A DNA stretch of 64,000 nucleotides from JAXGYX01 sp040772065 (GTDB lineage: Bacteria; Bacillota; Clostridia; Saccharofermentanales; Fastidiosipilaceae): contig JAXGYX010000001.1 of NCBI GenBank assembly GCA_040772065.1, positions 682,001 to 746,000 on the forward strand. The letters are read 5' to 3'. Numbering within the stretch: the stretch's first letter is position 1; each line of letters opens with the position of its first letter. Below, in pieces: positions 28,009 through 35,904 of this stretch. The position numbers were made by a program, and so were the translations under genes. The notes under the pieces are model-generated. The model worked only from the letters and a program-made list of their open reading frames with translations, was not told the DNA's origin and searched no databases.

Positions 28009-28088
28009 GCCAATAAGTGAGAATGACACTGTTCGACTCCTAGCGCGGACCTGTTTTGGCAAACCGCGGCAATATGGAACAAACCGAA

Positions 28089-28139
28089 TTGACAACAATT
28101 AATATAGCTGATAGGGTACAGGTGTTAGTTTGGCTAACA
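28089..28139 (+). promoter_or_regulatory. Promoter and GTTAG-type operator C of the DtxR-like gene
   Basis: TTGACA (28089-28094), 17 nt, TAGGGT (28112-28117) form a promoter. TGTTAG (28123-28128), TTTGG, CTAACA (28134-28139) is a perfect 6-bp inverted repeat with a 5-nt spacer, lying on the expected transcription start. This placement suggests autorepression by the DtxR-like protein. Confidence 0.6.
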
Positions 28140-28175
28140 TCTGTTGTTAACTATCCGACATAGGACAAGGAGTGG

Positions 28176-28544
28176 ATGAAATACAGCAAATCAATTGAAA
28201 TGTATCTAAAGACAATCTATATCCTGGAGAAACAGCATGGACACGCTCATGTTGTCGATATAGCTGAGTATCTCGATCTTGCGAAGCCCAGTGTGACCAA
28301 GGCGATGGACCGATTGAAGAATGAAGAGCTGATCGATAAGGAGAGCTATGGACACATCACGTTGACTGCGAAGGGACAACAGGTGTCCGAGGCGATCTAT
28401 CACCGTTATGAGCTGATCACCTTGTTTTTGCAGCAATCGTTGAACCTTTCGGCCAATGAAGCGTCGATCAACGCCTGTCGCATGGAACATATCCTAACCG
28501 AGGAAATGGTCCGGGCGATCGAGCGTTATGTGAAGGAGATCTGA
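28176..28544 (+). CDS. DtxR/MntR family metal-dependent repressor
   Basis: 122 aa. The winged helix (MYLKTIYILEKQHGHAHVVDIAEYL, KPSVTKAMDRLKNEELI, YGHITLTAKGQ) is followed by the metal-binding dimer domain (RYELITLFLQQSLNLSANEA, ACRMEHILTEEMV). Cys and Glu-His of ACRMEH match the usual ligand set. At 122 aa it is a short MntR-like form without an SH3 domain. Fe(II) or Mn(II) corepression is expected for the family. Given feoAB immediately downstream and shared GTTAG-CTAAC boxes, iron is likelier. AAGGAG precedes the ATG. Confidence 0.85.
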   Translation: MKYSKSIEMYLKTIYILEKQHGHAHVVDIAEYLDLAKPSVTKAMDRLKNEELIDKESYGHITLTAKGQQVSEAIYHRYELITLFLQQSLNLSANEASINACRMEHILTEEMVRAIERYVKEI

Positions 28545-28594
28545 CGAAACAGTCCGCGGTCCGTCATGACATGGGGACTTTTATTTTACTAATG

Positions 28595-28612
28595 TGTTAG
28601 TCAGTGCTAACA
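28595..28612. promoter_or_regulatory. GTTAG-N6-CTAAC operator D upstream of feoA
   Basis: TGTTAG (28595-28600), TCAGTG, CTAACA (28607-28612) is a perfect 6-bp inverted repeat, extendable with mismatches to 10 bp a side. It lies 58 bp before feoA and matches boxes A, B and C. Confidence 0.65.
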
Positions 28613-28669
28613 TATTAATGTGATTGTTGATGGACACCGTCCGATTTCAGCACCAAAAGAGAGGGAAGC

Positions 28670-29062
28670 ATGATGACCTTGAGGGAAGCCAAAAACAAAG
28701 AACGGTATATCGTTGAAAAATCACTGCTCAAACAACCGGCGAAACGCAGGTTGGAGGCGATGGGGCTGATTGAGGGGACGATGGTTTTTAAGATCAACGA
28801 AGCCCTGGATGGATCTATTATTTTTATGATTCGGGGCAGTCGGCTTGCCATTGGCAGCGAATTGGCGGAAATGATCGAGGTTCGGAATCTGACCGATGAA
28901 GATTTGAGGCAGAGAGGAAGAGGGCGCGGCAGAGGCCCGAGATTTGGGCGGGGCAAAGGCAGAGGTAGGGGCCGTGGGAATGATATCGGCGGATCCAACG
29001 CCGCGGTCGGCGCCGTGAACGACGACGCGAAGATGGAAAGAGGTGGGAAAATTGCCGACTAA
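28670..29062 (+). CDS. feoA: FeoA-domain protein with Arg/Gly-rich tail
   Basis: 130 aa. The first ~75 aa are an SH3-like FeoA domain (AKRRLEAMGLIEGTMVF, IIFMIRGSRLAIGSELAEMIEV). A tail of alternating Arg/Gly (RGRGRGRGPRFGRGKGRGRG) follows, then about 25 polar residues. FeoA normally is 75-85 aa and assists FeoB in ferrous iron uptake; the basic tail is not part of the usual family. It overlaps the start of feoB. The operator upstream indicates iron repression. Confidence 0.85.
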   Translation: MMTLREAKNKERYIVEKSLLKQPAKRRLEAMGLIEGTMVFKINEALDGSIIFMIRGSRLAIGSELAEMIEVRNLTDEDLRQRGRGRGRGPRFGRGKGRGRGRGNDIGGSNAAVGAVNDDAKMERGGKIAD

Positions 29063-31119
29063 TTATAAAAAATCCACCGAGACGATCGTGGGCTCGACCC
29101 GCGGATCCGAGGAACTGCAAATCGGGTTTGTCGGTAATCCCAACAGTGGCAAGACCACTTTGTTCAATGCGTACACCGGAGCTCGCCTGAAGGTGGCCAA
29201 CTGGCCGGGCGTGACTGTGGAGAAGAAAGAAGGTGCGTTCAAGTACCACAATCATATCTATAAACTGGTCGACCTGCCGGGTATCTACAGCCTGACTTCT
29301 TATTCAATTGAGGAAAAAATCAGTCGACAATACATTTTGAGTGACAATGTCGATGTGATCATCGACGTGGTCGACGCGTCCAATCTGGAGCGCAATCTAT
29401 ACCTAACCTTGCAGCTGATTGAGACCGGTAAACCGGTGGTCATGGCGCTGAACATGATGGACATCGTCGAAGAGCGCGGTATGGAAATCGACCTTCACCG
29501 ATTGCCGGAATTGCTTCAGATTCCGATCATCCCGGTGTCAGCCAAGAAAAAAACCGGTTTTGATATCTTGATGCACGCGGCGTCGCACCATAGTGAGGTG
29601 GATGTTGACAACCGTGTCGTGATCTACAGCGACTTGCTTGAAGAGAAGATCGCGGCGCTCAAAAAGCGTTTGATCGAGCACGATCCGGATCTATACAATC
29701 CGCGTTTTTACGCGATCAAACTTTTGGAAAACGATCCCGATATCATGGAAGAGTGTCCGGTGGATGTTTCGGACATCGTCGATCGCAGCTATGAGACCGA
29801 ACTCATCAATCAAAAGTATGATTTCATCGAGGACGTGATTGAGGAAGTGCTGGTTCGCAGACAAAAACGCGTCGAAATCACCGATAAAGTCGACAGCGTG
29901 CTGACCCACAGAATCTGGGGCGTGCCCATATTCTTGGGTGTCATGGCACTTGTTTTCTTCCTGACCTTTACGCTGGGCGACGGGCTCAAAGAGATACTCG
30001 AAGGCTGGCTGGAACAGTTCAGTGACTGGAGCGCAGGCGCGCTGCTGAGCGCCCAGGCGAATCCGATCCTCAGTTCGTTGATTGTGGACGGAATCATTCC
30101 CGGTGTGGGCACCATCTTGGAATTCTTGCCGAACATCGCGATTTTGTTCCTGGCGCTGGCGTTTTTGGAGGACAGCGGATATATGGCGCGAGTCGCCTAT
30201 GTCATGAACGGCATTATGAATAAAATCGGTCTGTCGGGTCGGGCCTTCATTCCGATGCTGCTGGGCTTTGGCTGCACCGTGCCGGCCATCATGGCCACCC
30301 GCACGCTGGAAAATCAGCGTGACAGAAGAAAAGCGATCCTGATCACTCCCTTCATGTCCTGCAGCGCGAAAATACCGATCTATGTGATGCTGTCCGGCAT
30401 GTTTTTTGGCAGATGGGCGTCGCTGGCCGCACTGTCGATGTATATCATCGGGCTGTTCGCCGGGCTGTTTACCGCATATATCGCGACAAAGATCGAGAAC
30501 AGGGTCGATCGATCGGCGGCGCTTAAGAAAACCAACGAGAGCTACCATCTATTGATTGAGCTGCCGGAATATAAATCGCCCAACGCGAACAGCATCGCGA
30601 TCTATGTCTGGGAAAACACCAAGGCGTATGTGATGAAGGCGGGCACGACCATCTTCCTGGCGTCGGTGTTGTTGTGGTTCATTTTGAACTTTGGTGTCAC
30701 CGGATTCACCGAAGACATGTCGCTCAGCTTTGGCGGAGGGTTTCGGACGACTTGTCGCTCCGCTGCTGAAGCCGGCGGGTCTGGGCTTTTGGCAGATCGG
30801 CGTCGCGCTGATCGCCGGCTTGGCCGCCAAGGAAGTCGTGGCGTCCAGCCTGGGCATCTTGTTCGGCATCGCCGGCATGGAGTCGGCCGCGGGGCTGAGC
30901 GCCATGCAGCAGTCATTCGTCGAGATGGGCTTTGGACCCTTGAACGCCTATTCGTTGATGATCTTTGTGCTGTTTTACACGCCTTGTCTGGCCGCGTTGA
31001 TCGTCGCCGCCAAGGAGTTAAAATCAATCAAATGGACCGTGTTTATTTTCTTCTTTCAAATTTTACTGGCGTGGGTGGCGTCGGTGCTGGTCTTCCAGAT
31101 CGGCAGTTTGTTTATCTGA
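29052..31119 (+). pseudogene. feoB: Ferrous iron transporter FeoB, interrupted by a frameshift near 30732
   Basis: The N-terminal G domain is intact (GFVGNPNSGKTTLFNAYTG, VDLPGIYSLTSYS, NMMD) and is followed by the membrane domain with EDSGYMARVAYVMNGIMNKIGLSGRAF and LLGFGCTVPAIMATRTLEN. After MSLSF near 30731 the frame shifts: the downstream protein (EGFGRLVAPLLKPAG, LAAKEVVASSLGILFGIAG, to 31119) continues in the +1 frame. Reading TTTGCGGAG for TTTGGCGGAG restores FAEGFGRL, so a single extra G at 30732-30733 explains it. It may be a sequencing error or a real mutation. The first reading frame runs on as nonsense to 31166. GTG 29043 and TTG 29052 are possible starts; AGAGGTGG favours 29052. 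Confidence 0.9.
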
Positions 31120-31186
31120 AAGTGAAAATGAACCGGACTTTAGAACTCCGCCCAAGTTGGCCGTGAGTTGAAAAGAGGTGTTGGAT

Positions 31187-31351
31187 ATGAAAGCGATCAC
31201 CATTATCATCGGCGTGTTAATCGCCGTCTATGTTGGCTATCTGATTTATCGGCAGATTAAAAACATCAAGGCCGGAAACTACTGTGGCAGCTGTTCGGGC
31301 TGTCCCTCCGCGAATGACTGTGGGGCCGGCAAGCCGTCAAATAAAACCTGA
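31187..31351 (+). CDS. FeoB-associated Cys-rich membrane protein
   Basis: 54 aa: one N-terminal membrane helix (AITIIIGVLIAVYVGYLIY) then a short tail with CGSCSGCPSANDC. This is the small FeoB-associated Cys-rich protein found after feoB in many anaerobes, proposed to help iron handling at the membrane. AAGAGG precedes the ATG. A terminator follows. Confidence 0.85.
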   Translation: MKAITIIIGVLIAVYVGYLIYRQIKNIKAGNYCGSCSGCPSANDCGAGKPSNKT

Positions 31352-31378
31352 CAGGACGTCCTTTGTCATCAATCAGCG

Positions 31379-31419
31379 ACCGTCGATCGGAAACATCATT
31401 TTCCGGTTGGCGGTTTTTT
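31379..31419 (+). terminator. Terminator of the feo operon
   Basis: An imperfect hairpin (ACCG...GGAAA / TTTCC...CGGT, about 31379-31413) is followed by TTTTTT (31414-31419), 28 bp after the Cys-rich peptide gene. Confidence 0.65.
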
Positions 31420-31477
31420 CTTTAAAAGAATGACGCTTGATGTAAAATATTTTTCATCATAATGAAACAAATTCTCG

Positions 31478-31506
31478 TTGACAGGGCACTATATCAATGA
31501 TAAATT
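31478..31506 (+). promoter_or_regulatory. nrdDG promoter
   Basis: TTGACA (31478-31483), 17 nt, TAAATT (31501-31506). The start is predicted near 31513, just before the riboswitch. The -10 lies within a perfect 16-bp palindrome, ATGATAAATTTATCAT (31497-31512). Confidence 0.65.
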
Positions 31507-31532
31507 TATCATCACCATACAACATATTGTGC
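31486..31532 (+). promoter_or_regulatory. Tandem NrdR-like boxes
   Basis: Box 2, CAACATATTGTG (31520-31531), matches the NrdR core consensus CWATATATWGTG-type at 11 of 12 positions by my alignment. Box 1 (31486-31501, with CTATAT at 31489-31494) matches well only in its left half. Their cores are 31 bp apart, the three-helix-turn spacing typical of NrdR operator pairs, and they flank the -10. NrdR represses ribonucleotide reductase genes in response to ATP/dATP. Confidence 0.5.
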
Positions 31533-31697
31533 TTTCAGGCGACACGCGTCGGACCCAATCCGGCGCATGTCTTAAAAAGGAAACAGGTTAAACGCCTGTG
31601 CGGTCCCGCCGCCGTAATGCTTAGCGAAGCCTACAGATCCACTGAGGAGACTTGGGAAGGGTAGGCCGGAAGCAGAGCCGGAAGACTTGCCTGAAGG
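31532..31697 (+). ncRNA. Cobalamin riboswitch
   Basis: The B12 box AGCCGGAAGACTTGCC is at 31676-31691. Upstream are CGGTCCCGCCGCCGTAA (31601 on), CCACTG (31639 on) and GGGAAGG (31654-31660), all hallmark segments of this class. P1 is CTTTCAGGC (31532-31540) with GCCTGAAGG (31689-31697). It precedes nrdD and should shut off the B12-independent reductase when cobalamin is plentiful. Confidence 0.9.
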
Positions 31698-31732
31698 TTA
31701 CCCGTGTCACGGAAGATGACAAGGAGCGGGTT

Positions 31733-31762
31733 CGTGAGACATCTCTCACGTTCTCTCTTTTT
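31733..31762 (+). terminator. Riboswitch expression-platform terminator
   Basis: CGTGAGA (31733-31739), CATC loop, TCTCACG (31744-31750), then a T-rich run (TTCTCTCTTTTT). A competing hairpin (ACCCG-TGTCA...TGACA...CGGGT, about 31699-31732) just upstream could act as antiterminator. This suggests transcriptional control of nrdD. Confidence 0.7.
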
Positions 31763-31784
31763 GTTCAAGAAAGGGAGTTTTTTT

Positions 31785-34076
31785 ATGAAAACATTCACAG
31801 CGATCGCGCAAAGCCCGCGACAGGTGGTCAAACGAGATGGAACGTTGGTTCCGTTTGATTATTTCAAAATCAGACAGGCGATGGCGAAGGCCAACGCCAA
31901 TGTGCCGAGTGAAACCTTGACCGACGAGGAACTGGATGACTTGACCGCTCAGGTCGTCGCCGAGCTGGATCTTGAGTCCAATCCGGATGTCGAGCGGATT
32001 CAGGACATTGTCGAGATCACACTGATGGAAAACGGTGTGTCATTGACAGCGAAGGCATATATTTTGTATCGTTCGGAGCGCGCCAAGCTCCGTGAACAAA
32101 AAAACACGTTGATGGAGACCTTCAAAAGACTATCTTACTCAGACGCCTCGGACGCCGACATGAAACGCGAAAACGCCAATGTCGATGGCGACACGGCGAT
32201 GGGCATGATGCTCAAATTTGGCTCCGAAGCGTCAAAATCCTTTATTGACGACTCTGTTTTGCCCGAAGACATGATGCAGGGTCACCGCGTCGGTGACATT
32301 CACATCCACGACAAAGATTTCTATCTGTTGACCGAGACCTGCTGCCAGATTGATCTGGACCGGCTTTTCGAAGGTGGGTTTTCGACCGGCCATGGCTATC
32401 TTAGAGAACCGCAGAGCATAGAAAGTTATGCCGCGCTCGCCTGTATCGCGATTCAGGCGAATCAAAACGAGATGCATGGCGGACAGTCCATCCCCAATTT
32501 CGAGCGGGTCATGGCGCGGGGCGTCCACAAGACTACCCGCAAGCATATGGCGAACCTGGTCAACGAGTATCGGGTATTTGTCAAAGACGATGAGCTGTCC
32601 GATACCGAGGTCGACCGGCTGTTGAACTATGATTATGACGATCTGGTGGACGCGCTCGCGGCGGATGACAAGGGAGGGGAAGCTGTCGGAGAACAGGCGC
32701 GCATGCTGCTGGAGCTGGTCAAGACAAGGGTTGAGCGTTCGACCTACCAGGCGATGCAGGCGCTGATCCACAACCTGAACACCATGAATTCCAGAGCAGG
32801 CGCACAGGTTCCGTTTAGCTCGATCAACTACGGGACGGGAACCTCTCACGCTGCCCGCCTGGTGATGGAACAACTGTTACAGGCGACAGAGGACGGTCTG
32901 GGCAATGGCGAGACGCCTATCTTTCCGGTGCAGATCTTCAAGGTGAAAGATGGCGTCAACAGTGCTCCAAACGATCCGAACTACGATATCTTTCAACTGG
33001 CGATCCGCGTCTCCGCCAAGCGGCTGTTTCCGAATTTCAGCTTTCTTGACGCGCCTTTCAACCTGCAGTATTACCGTGAAGGCGATGACAACACCGAAGT
33101 CGCCTACATGGGCTGTCGGACCCGAGTGTTGGGCAACGTCTATGACCCCAACAATGAGGTTTCCAAGGGGCGTGGGAACCTGAGCTTCACGTCCATCAAT
33201 TTGCCTCGCCTGGGCATCGAGGCGCGCGGCTCGCTCGATCGTTTCTTTGAGCTGCTGGACAAAAAGATTGACCTGGTGTTTCGCCAATTGCGCCATCGCT
33301 TCGAGATCCAAAAACGCAAGTTCAAACGCAACTATCCGTTTTTGATGGGTCAGGGCATTTGGTTGGAATCGGAGACCTTGGGAACAGATGAAGAGATCGA
33401 GCGCGTGCTGCGCCATGGCACCTTGTCGATGGGCTTCATTGGACTGGCCGAGACACTGGTGGCGTTGACCGGCAGGCATCATGGCGAGTCAAAGGAGAGT
33501 CAGGCGCTGGGCCTGCGTATCGTCGGACACATGAGGCAAAGATGTGATGAGCGCTCGCAGGAAGAACAGTTGAACTACACATTGCTCGCCACCCCGGCGG
33601 AAGGCCTCTCGGGACGGTTTGTCAAGATGGACAGGGAGCGATATGGCCGGATGGCGGGGATCACCGACCGCGAGTTTTACACCAACTCATTTCATATCCC
33701 GGTCTACTACGAAATTGGAGCGATTGAGAAAATCGATCTCGAAGCGCCCTATCACGCGTTGACCAACGCCGGACACATCACCTATGTCGAACTGGATGGC
33801 GATCCGACTTACAATCTGTCGGTGTTTGAATCGCTGATCTTACATATGAAGGACGCGGGGATTGGATTTGGTTCGATCAACCATCCGTTGGACCGCGATC
33901 CCAAATGTGGATTTTCCGGCGTTATTGGCGATGTCTGCCCGCGCTGTGGCCGTGTGGAGACCGCGCAGGAGCCGTTTGAGCGCATCCGTAGAATCACGGG
34001 CTATCTGGTCGGCACTTTGGATCGCTTCAATGACGCCAAGCGGGCGGAGGTCGGCGAAAGGGTCAAGCATGGCTGA
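31785..34076 (+). CDS. nrdD: Anaerobic (class III) ribonucleoside-triphosphate reductase
   Basis: 763 aa. N-terminal ATP-cone (VVKRDGTLVPFDYFKIRQAM), the catalytic barrel (GHRVGDIHIHDKDFYLL, QSIPNFERVMARGV), the C-terminal zinc site (DPKCGFSGVIGDVCPRCGR) and the glycyl-radical segment RRITGYLVGTLDRFN. It reduces NTPs to dNTPs using a glycyl radical installed by NrdG. ATG 31785 has AAAGGGAG upstream; the frame extends to 31704 inside the riboswitch region. Control by B12 riboswitch plus NrdR boxes implies a B12-dependent class II enzyme elsewhere. It overlaps nrdG by 8 bp. Confidence 0.95.
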   Translation: MKTFTAIAQSPRQVVKRDGTLVPFDYFKIRQAMAKANANVPSETLTDEELDDLTAQVVAELDLESNPDVERIQDIVEITLMENGVSLTAKAYILYRSERAKLREQKNTLMETFKRLSYSDASDADMKRENANVDGDTAMGMMLKFGSEASKSFIDDSVLPEDMMQGHRVGDIHIHDKDFYLLTETCCQIDLDRLFEGGFSTGHGYLREPQSIESYAALACIAIQANQNEMHGGQSIPNFERVMARGVHKTTRKHMANLVNEYRVFVKDDELSDTEVDRLLNYDYDDLVDALAADDKGGEAVGEQARMLLELVKTRVERSTYQAMQALIHNLNTMNSRAGAQVPFSSINYGTGTSHAARLVMEQLLQATEDGLGNGETPIFPVQIFKVKDGVNSAPNDPNYDIFQLAIRVSAKRLFPNFSFLDAPFNLQYYREGDDNTEVAYMGCRTRVLGNVYDPNNEVSKGRGNLSFTSINLPRLGIEARGSLDRFFELLDKKIDLVFRQLRHRFEIQKRKFKRNYPFLMGQGIWLESETLGTDEEIERVLRHGTLSMGFIGLAETLVALTGRHHGESKESQALGLRIVGHMRQRCDERSQEEQLNYTLLATPAEGLSGRFVKMDRERYGRMAGITDREFYTNSFHIPVYYEIGAIEKIDLEAPYHALTNAGHITYVELDGDPTYNLSVFESLILHMKDAGIGFGSINHPLDRDPKCGFSGVIGDVCPRCGRVETAQEPFERIRRITGYLVGTLDRFNDAKRAEVGERVKHG

Positions 34077-34764
34077 TTTTTGGGAACGAAAAATACGCGC
34101 CAGACAGGAGAGGGTCGAGCCGAGGCTGTGGATGTCGCGCGATCAAGAGGTGCGTCATCCGGAGATCCACTCGGAACCTCACTTGGATACCGAGGCCATG
34201 GCCCGCCCTGACCCTCAGTCCGAGACGCTGCGTCTGGCGTCCATGGTCGAAGGCTCCATTGTCGACGGCCCGGGCATGAGATTTGTGGTTTTCGCTCAGG
34301 GCTGTCCACACCGCTGTGTTGGCTGTCACAATCCACAGACCCATCTGTCGGTCGGTGGTCGGGCGGTGACGGTGGAGCAGGTGCTGGCGGCGTATGATCG
34401 CCAGACCGCCTGCCGGGGCGTCACCCTTTCGGGAGGCGAACCGTTCATGCAGGCCGGGCTGTTCGCCCGGGTCGCGGATGCGGTTCACCAAAGAGGAGGA
34501 GACGTGATCACATACACGGGCTATCGTTTGGAATCACTTCGCGAGCGTTCGCGAACCGAAAGTGGCGTGAGGGACTTGTTGGACAAGACTGACTTGCTGA
34601 TCGATGGCCCGTTTGTACTGGCGAAACGTTGCCTGGAGCTGCCGTTTGTCGGCAGTCTAAACCAGCGACTGATCTCGCTGTCAATGGCGGGCGATCAACT
34701 GCTGGAGGATATACCGACGCTGAAGTCTTGTCCCGCGATTGAGCGAGTGCCCGCCAGCGATTGA
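34069..34764 (+). CDS. nrdG: Class III ribonucleotide reductase activase (radical SAM)
   Basis: 231 aa. The radical SAM motif is CPHRCVGC in FVVFAQGCPHRCVGCHNPQTH, followed by GVTLSGGEPFMQ and DLLIDGPFVL, as in NrdG. It generates the glycyl radical on NrdD with SAM and a [4Fe-4S] cluster. About 45 aa of charged sequence (residues 1-50) precede the core, longer than a typical 155-190 aa NrdG. ATG 34069 overlaps the nrdD stop. A weak AGACAA-TACG-TTGTCT hairpin sits right at its stop. Confidence 0.92.
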   Translation: MADFWERKIRARQERVEPRLWMSRDQEVRHPEIHSEPHLDTEAMARPDPQSETLRLASMVEGSIVDGPGMRFVVFAQGCPHRCVGCHNPQTHLSVGGRAVTVEQVLAAYDRQTACRGVTLSGGEPFMQAGLFARVADAVHQRGGDVITYTGYRLESLRERSRTESGVRDLLDKTDLLIDGPFVLAKRCLELPFVGSLNQRLISLSMAGDQLLEDIPTLKSCPAIERVPASD

Positions 34765-35220
34765 GACAATACGTTGTCTAAGATGTTTTGCATAAAAATT
34801 ACAATAGCGTGTTGGATATATTGCACAAAATCGAGGGTATTTTTGATTTGATATTGACAAAAACTCACGGACCTCATATAATGAATATAAGCTCCAGGGA
34901 ATACCAAACATTGAAGCTACCTTGAAAGCCAACCACCGTAAGATGAAAATCACGGAAACGACTATCAGTAACTACTGTAATCTGCATTCCAAGGGTACGA
35001 GAGTATGGGAAGTTGAAGAAGTTGAGAGATTAGAAAAGCTTCCAGGAAAGACAAAGCGGAGAAACGGAAAGTATTGAAGTTCAAACACAAACTGAAAAAG
35101 AATAACAAGACAACAAATCAAATCGGAAACGGTAGGAAAAGAAGTCAAGTTATACCTAAGGAATGTGCAAGAATAAAAAGAAGTCGTTGAGAAGCGGAAG
35201 GCAAATGATAGGTAATGAAA
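34765..35220. other. Gene-poor, purine-rich stretch with a possible decayed reading frame
   Basis: No credible gene. A frame without start codon at its front is open from about 34848 to 35077 (containing YNEYKLQGIPNIEATLKANHR and ending KTKRRNGKY); I recognise no family. The following 130 bp are A/G-rich and, in another frame, encode Lys/Asn/Arg-rich sequence. The composition differs from both flanks. This may be the remnant of an inserted element. It precedes the terminator of the minus-strand HPRT gene. Confidence 0.35.
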
Positions 35221-35270
35221 ATCAAGGGTTCGCTGGAGCCATTTTTTTTGTCAAAAAATAGACAGAAATT

Positions 35271-35299
35271 AACCGCTCGCCTCAATTTGACGAGCGGTT
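35271..35299 (-). terminator. Terminator of the HPRT-like operon
   Basis: AACCGCTCG (35271-35279) pairs with CGAGCGGTT (35291-35299). Read on the minus strand the stem is followed by AATTTCTGTCTATTTTTT. It lies 8 bp past the stop of the minus-strand HPRT-like gene. Confidence 0.75.
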
Positions 35300-35307
35300 T
35301 CATATTT

Positions 35308-35853
35308 TCAGTCTGTTTTTATCAATTCGACAATATCGGGAAATTGCCGTCCTTCCCCCTTATAGTGCATGCCGTATCCGCAAAGCGAGGCGTACGAGGT
35401 GTTGAAGCCGACATAGCCGAGCGGCAGCGGCAGCAGCTGTTGTTCGGGATTGTGCAGCAGTGTGCAGATCTTGAGAGAGCTGGGATTTCTTGCCTTTAAT
35501 TGCTGAAGCAAAAAATGCATGGTGAAACCGCTGCGCACGATATCGGTGCACAAAAGAACGTTGCGTCGATAGATGCTGACCGAGGCGTCCTGGCGCAAGA
35601 ATAGAAGAGGGGTCTCTTTTTCGTCCATCTGAAACCGTCCGATGCTCAAAAAGTCAATGTCCGCCGGCACTGTGATCTTACGCAGCAGATCCGCGCCGAA
35701 CACGGCCGCGGCGCGCAGGTAGACGAGCAGGATCACGCCGTCAGGATGATGGCGGTCGATTTCACGTCCCATTGACGTCAGGCGCTCATCAAGTTCCTCC
35801 TTGGTGTAGCGAATTTGCTTTTCGTATTCTTCGGCGGTCGGTATGCGAGTCAT
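35308..35853 (-). CDS. Hypoxanthine phosphoribosyltransferase-like protein with altered active site
   Basis: 181 aa with an HPRT scaffold: GVILLVYLRAAAVFGADLLRK, VLLCTDIVRSGFTMHFLLQQL, NPSSLKICTLLHNP, YVGFNTSYASLCGYGMHYKG. Compared with Hpt as I know it, key residues differ: LKGA reads LRAA, the PRPP motif EDIIDSGLT reads TDIVRSGFT, the flexible SSYGSGT loop is missing and GYGLDY reads GYGMHY. It may bind rather than convert purines, or use another base. ATG 35853 has AAAGGAG upstream. It is the second gene after a kinase-like/nuclease-like fusion. Confidence 0.7.
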   Translation of the reverse strand: MTRIPTAEEYEKQIRYTKEELDERLTSMGREIDRHHPDGVILLVYLRAAAVFGADLLRKITVPADIDFLSIGRFQMDEKETPLLFLRQDASVSIYRRNVLLCTDIVRSGFTMHFLLQQLKARNPSSLKICTLLHNPEQQLLPLPLGYVGFNTSYASLCGYGMHYKGEGRQFPDIVELIKTD

Positions 35854-35904
35854 TGCTTGCTCTCCTTTATAATCAGACAATATTCCTTTCGCCTATTGGC
35901 CATT

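Noticed and set aside
29691..30548. 285-codon minus-strand open frame inside feoB
   Set aside because: Antisense shadow of a strongly conserved gene; low-complexity-like sequence with no family motifs or ribosome site.
31120..31166. Tail of the first feoB frame after the frameshift
   Set aside because: Nonsense translation; the conserved protein ends at 31119 in the other frame.
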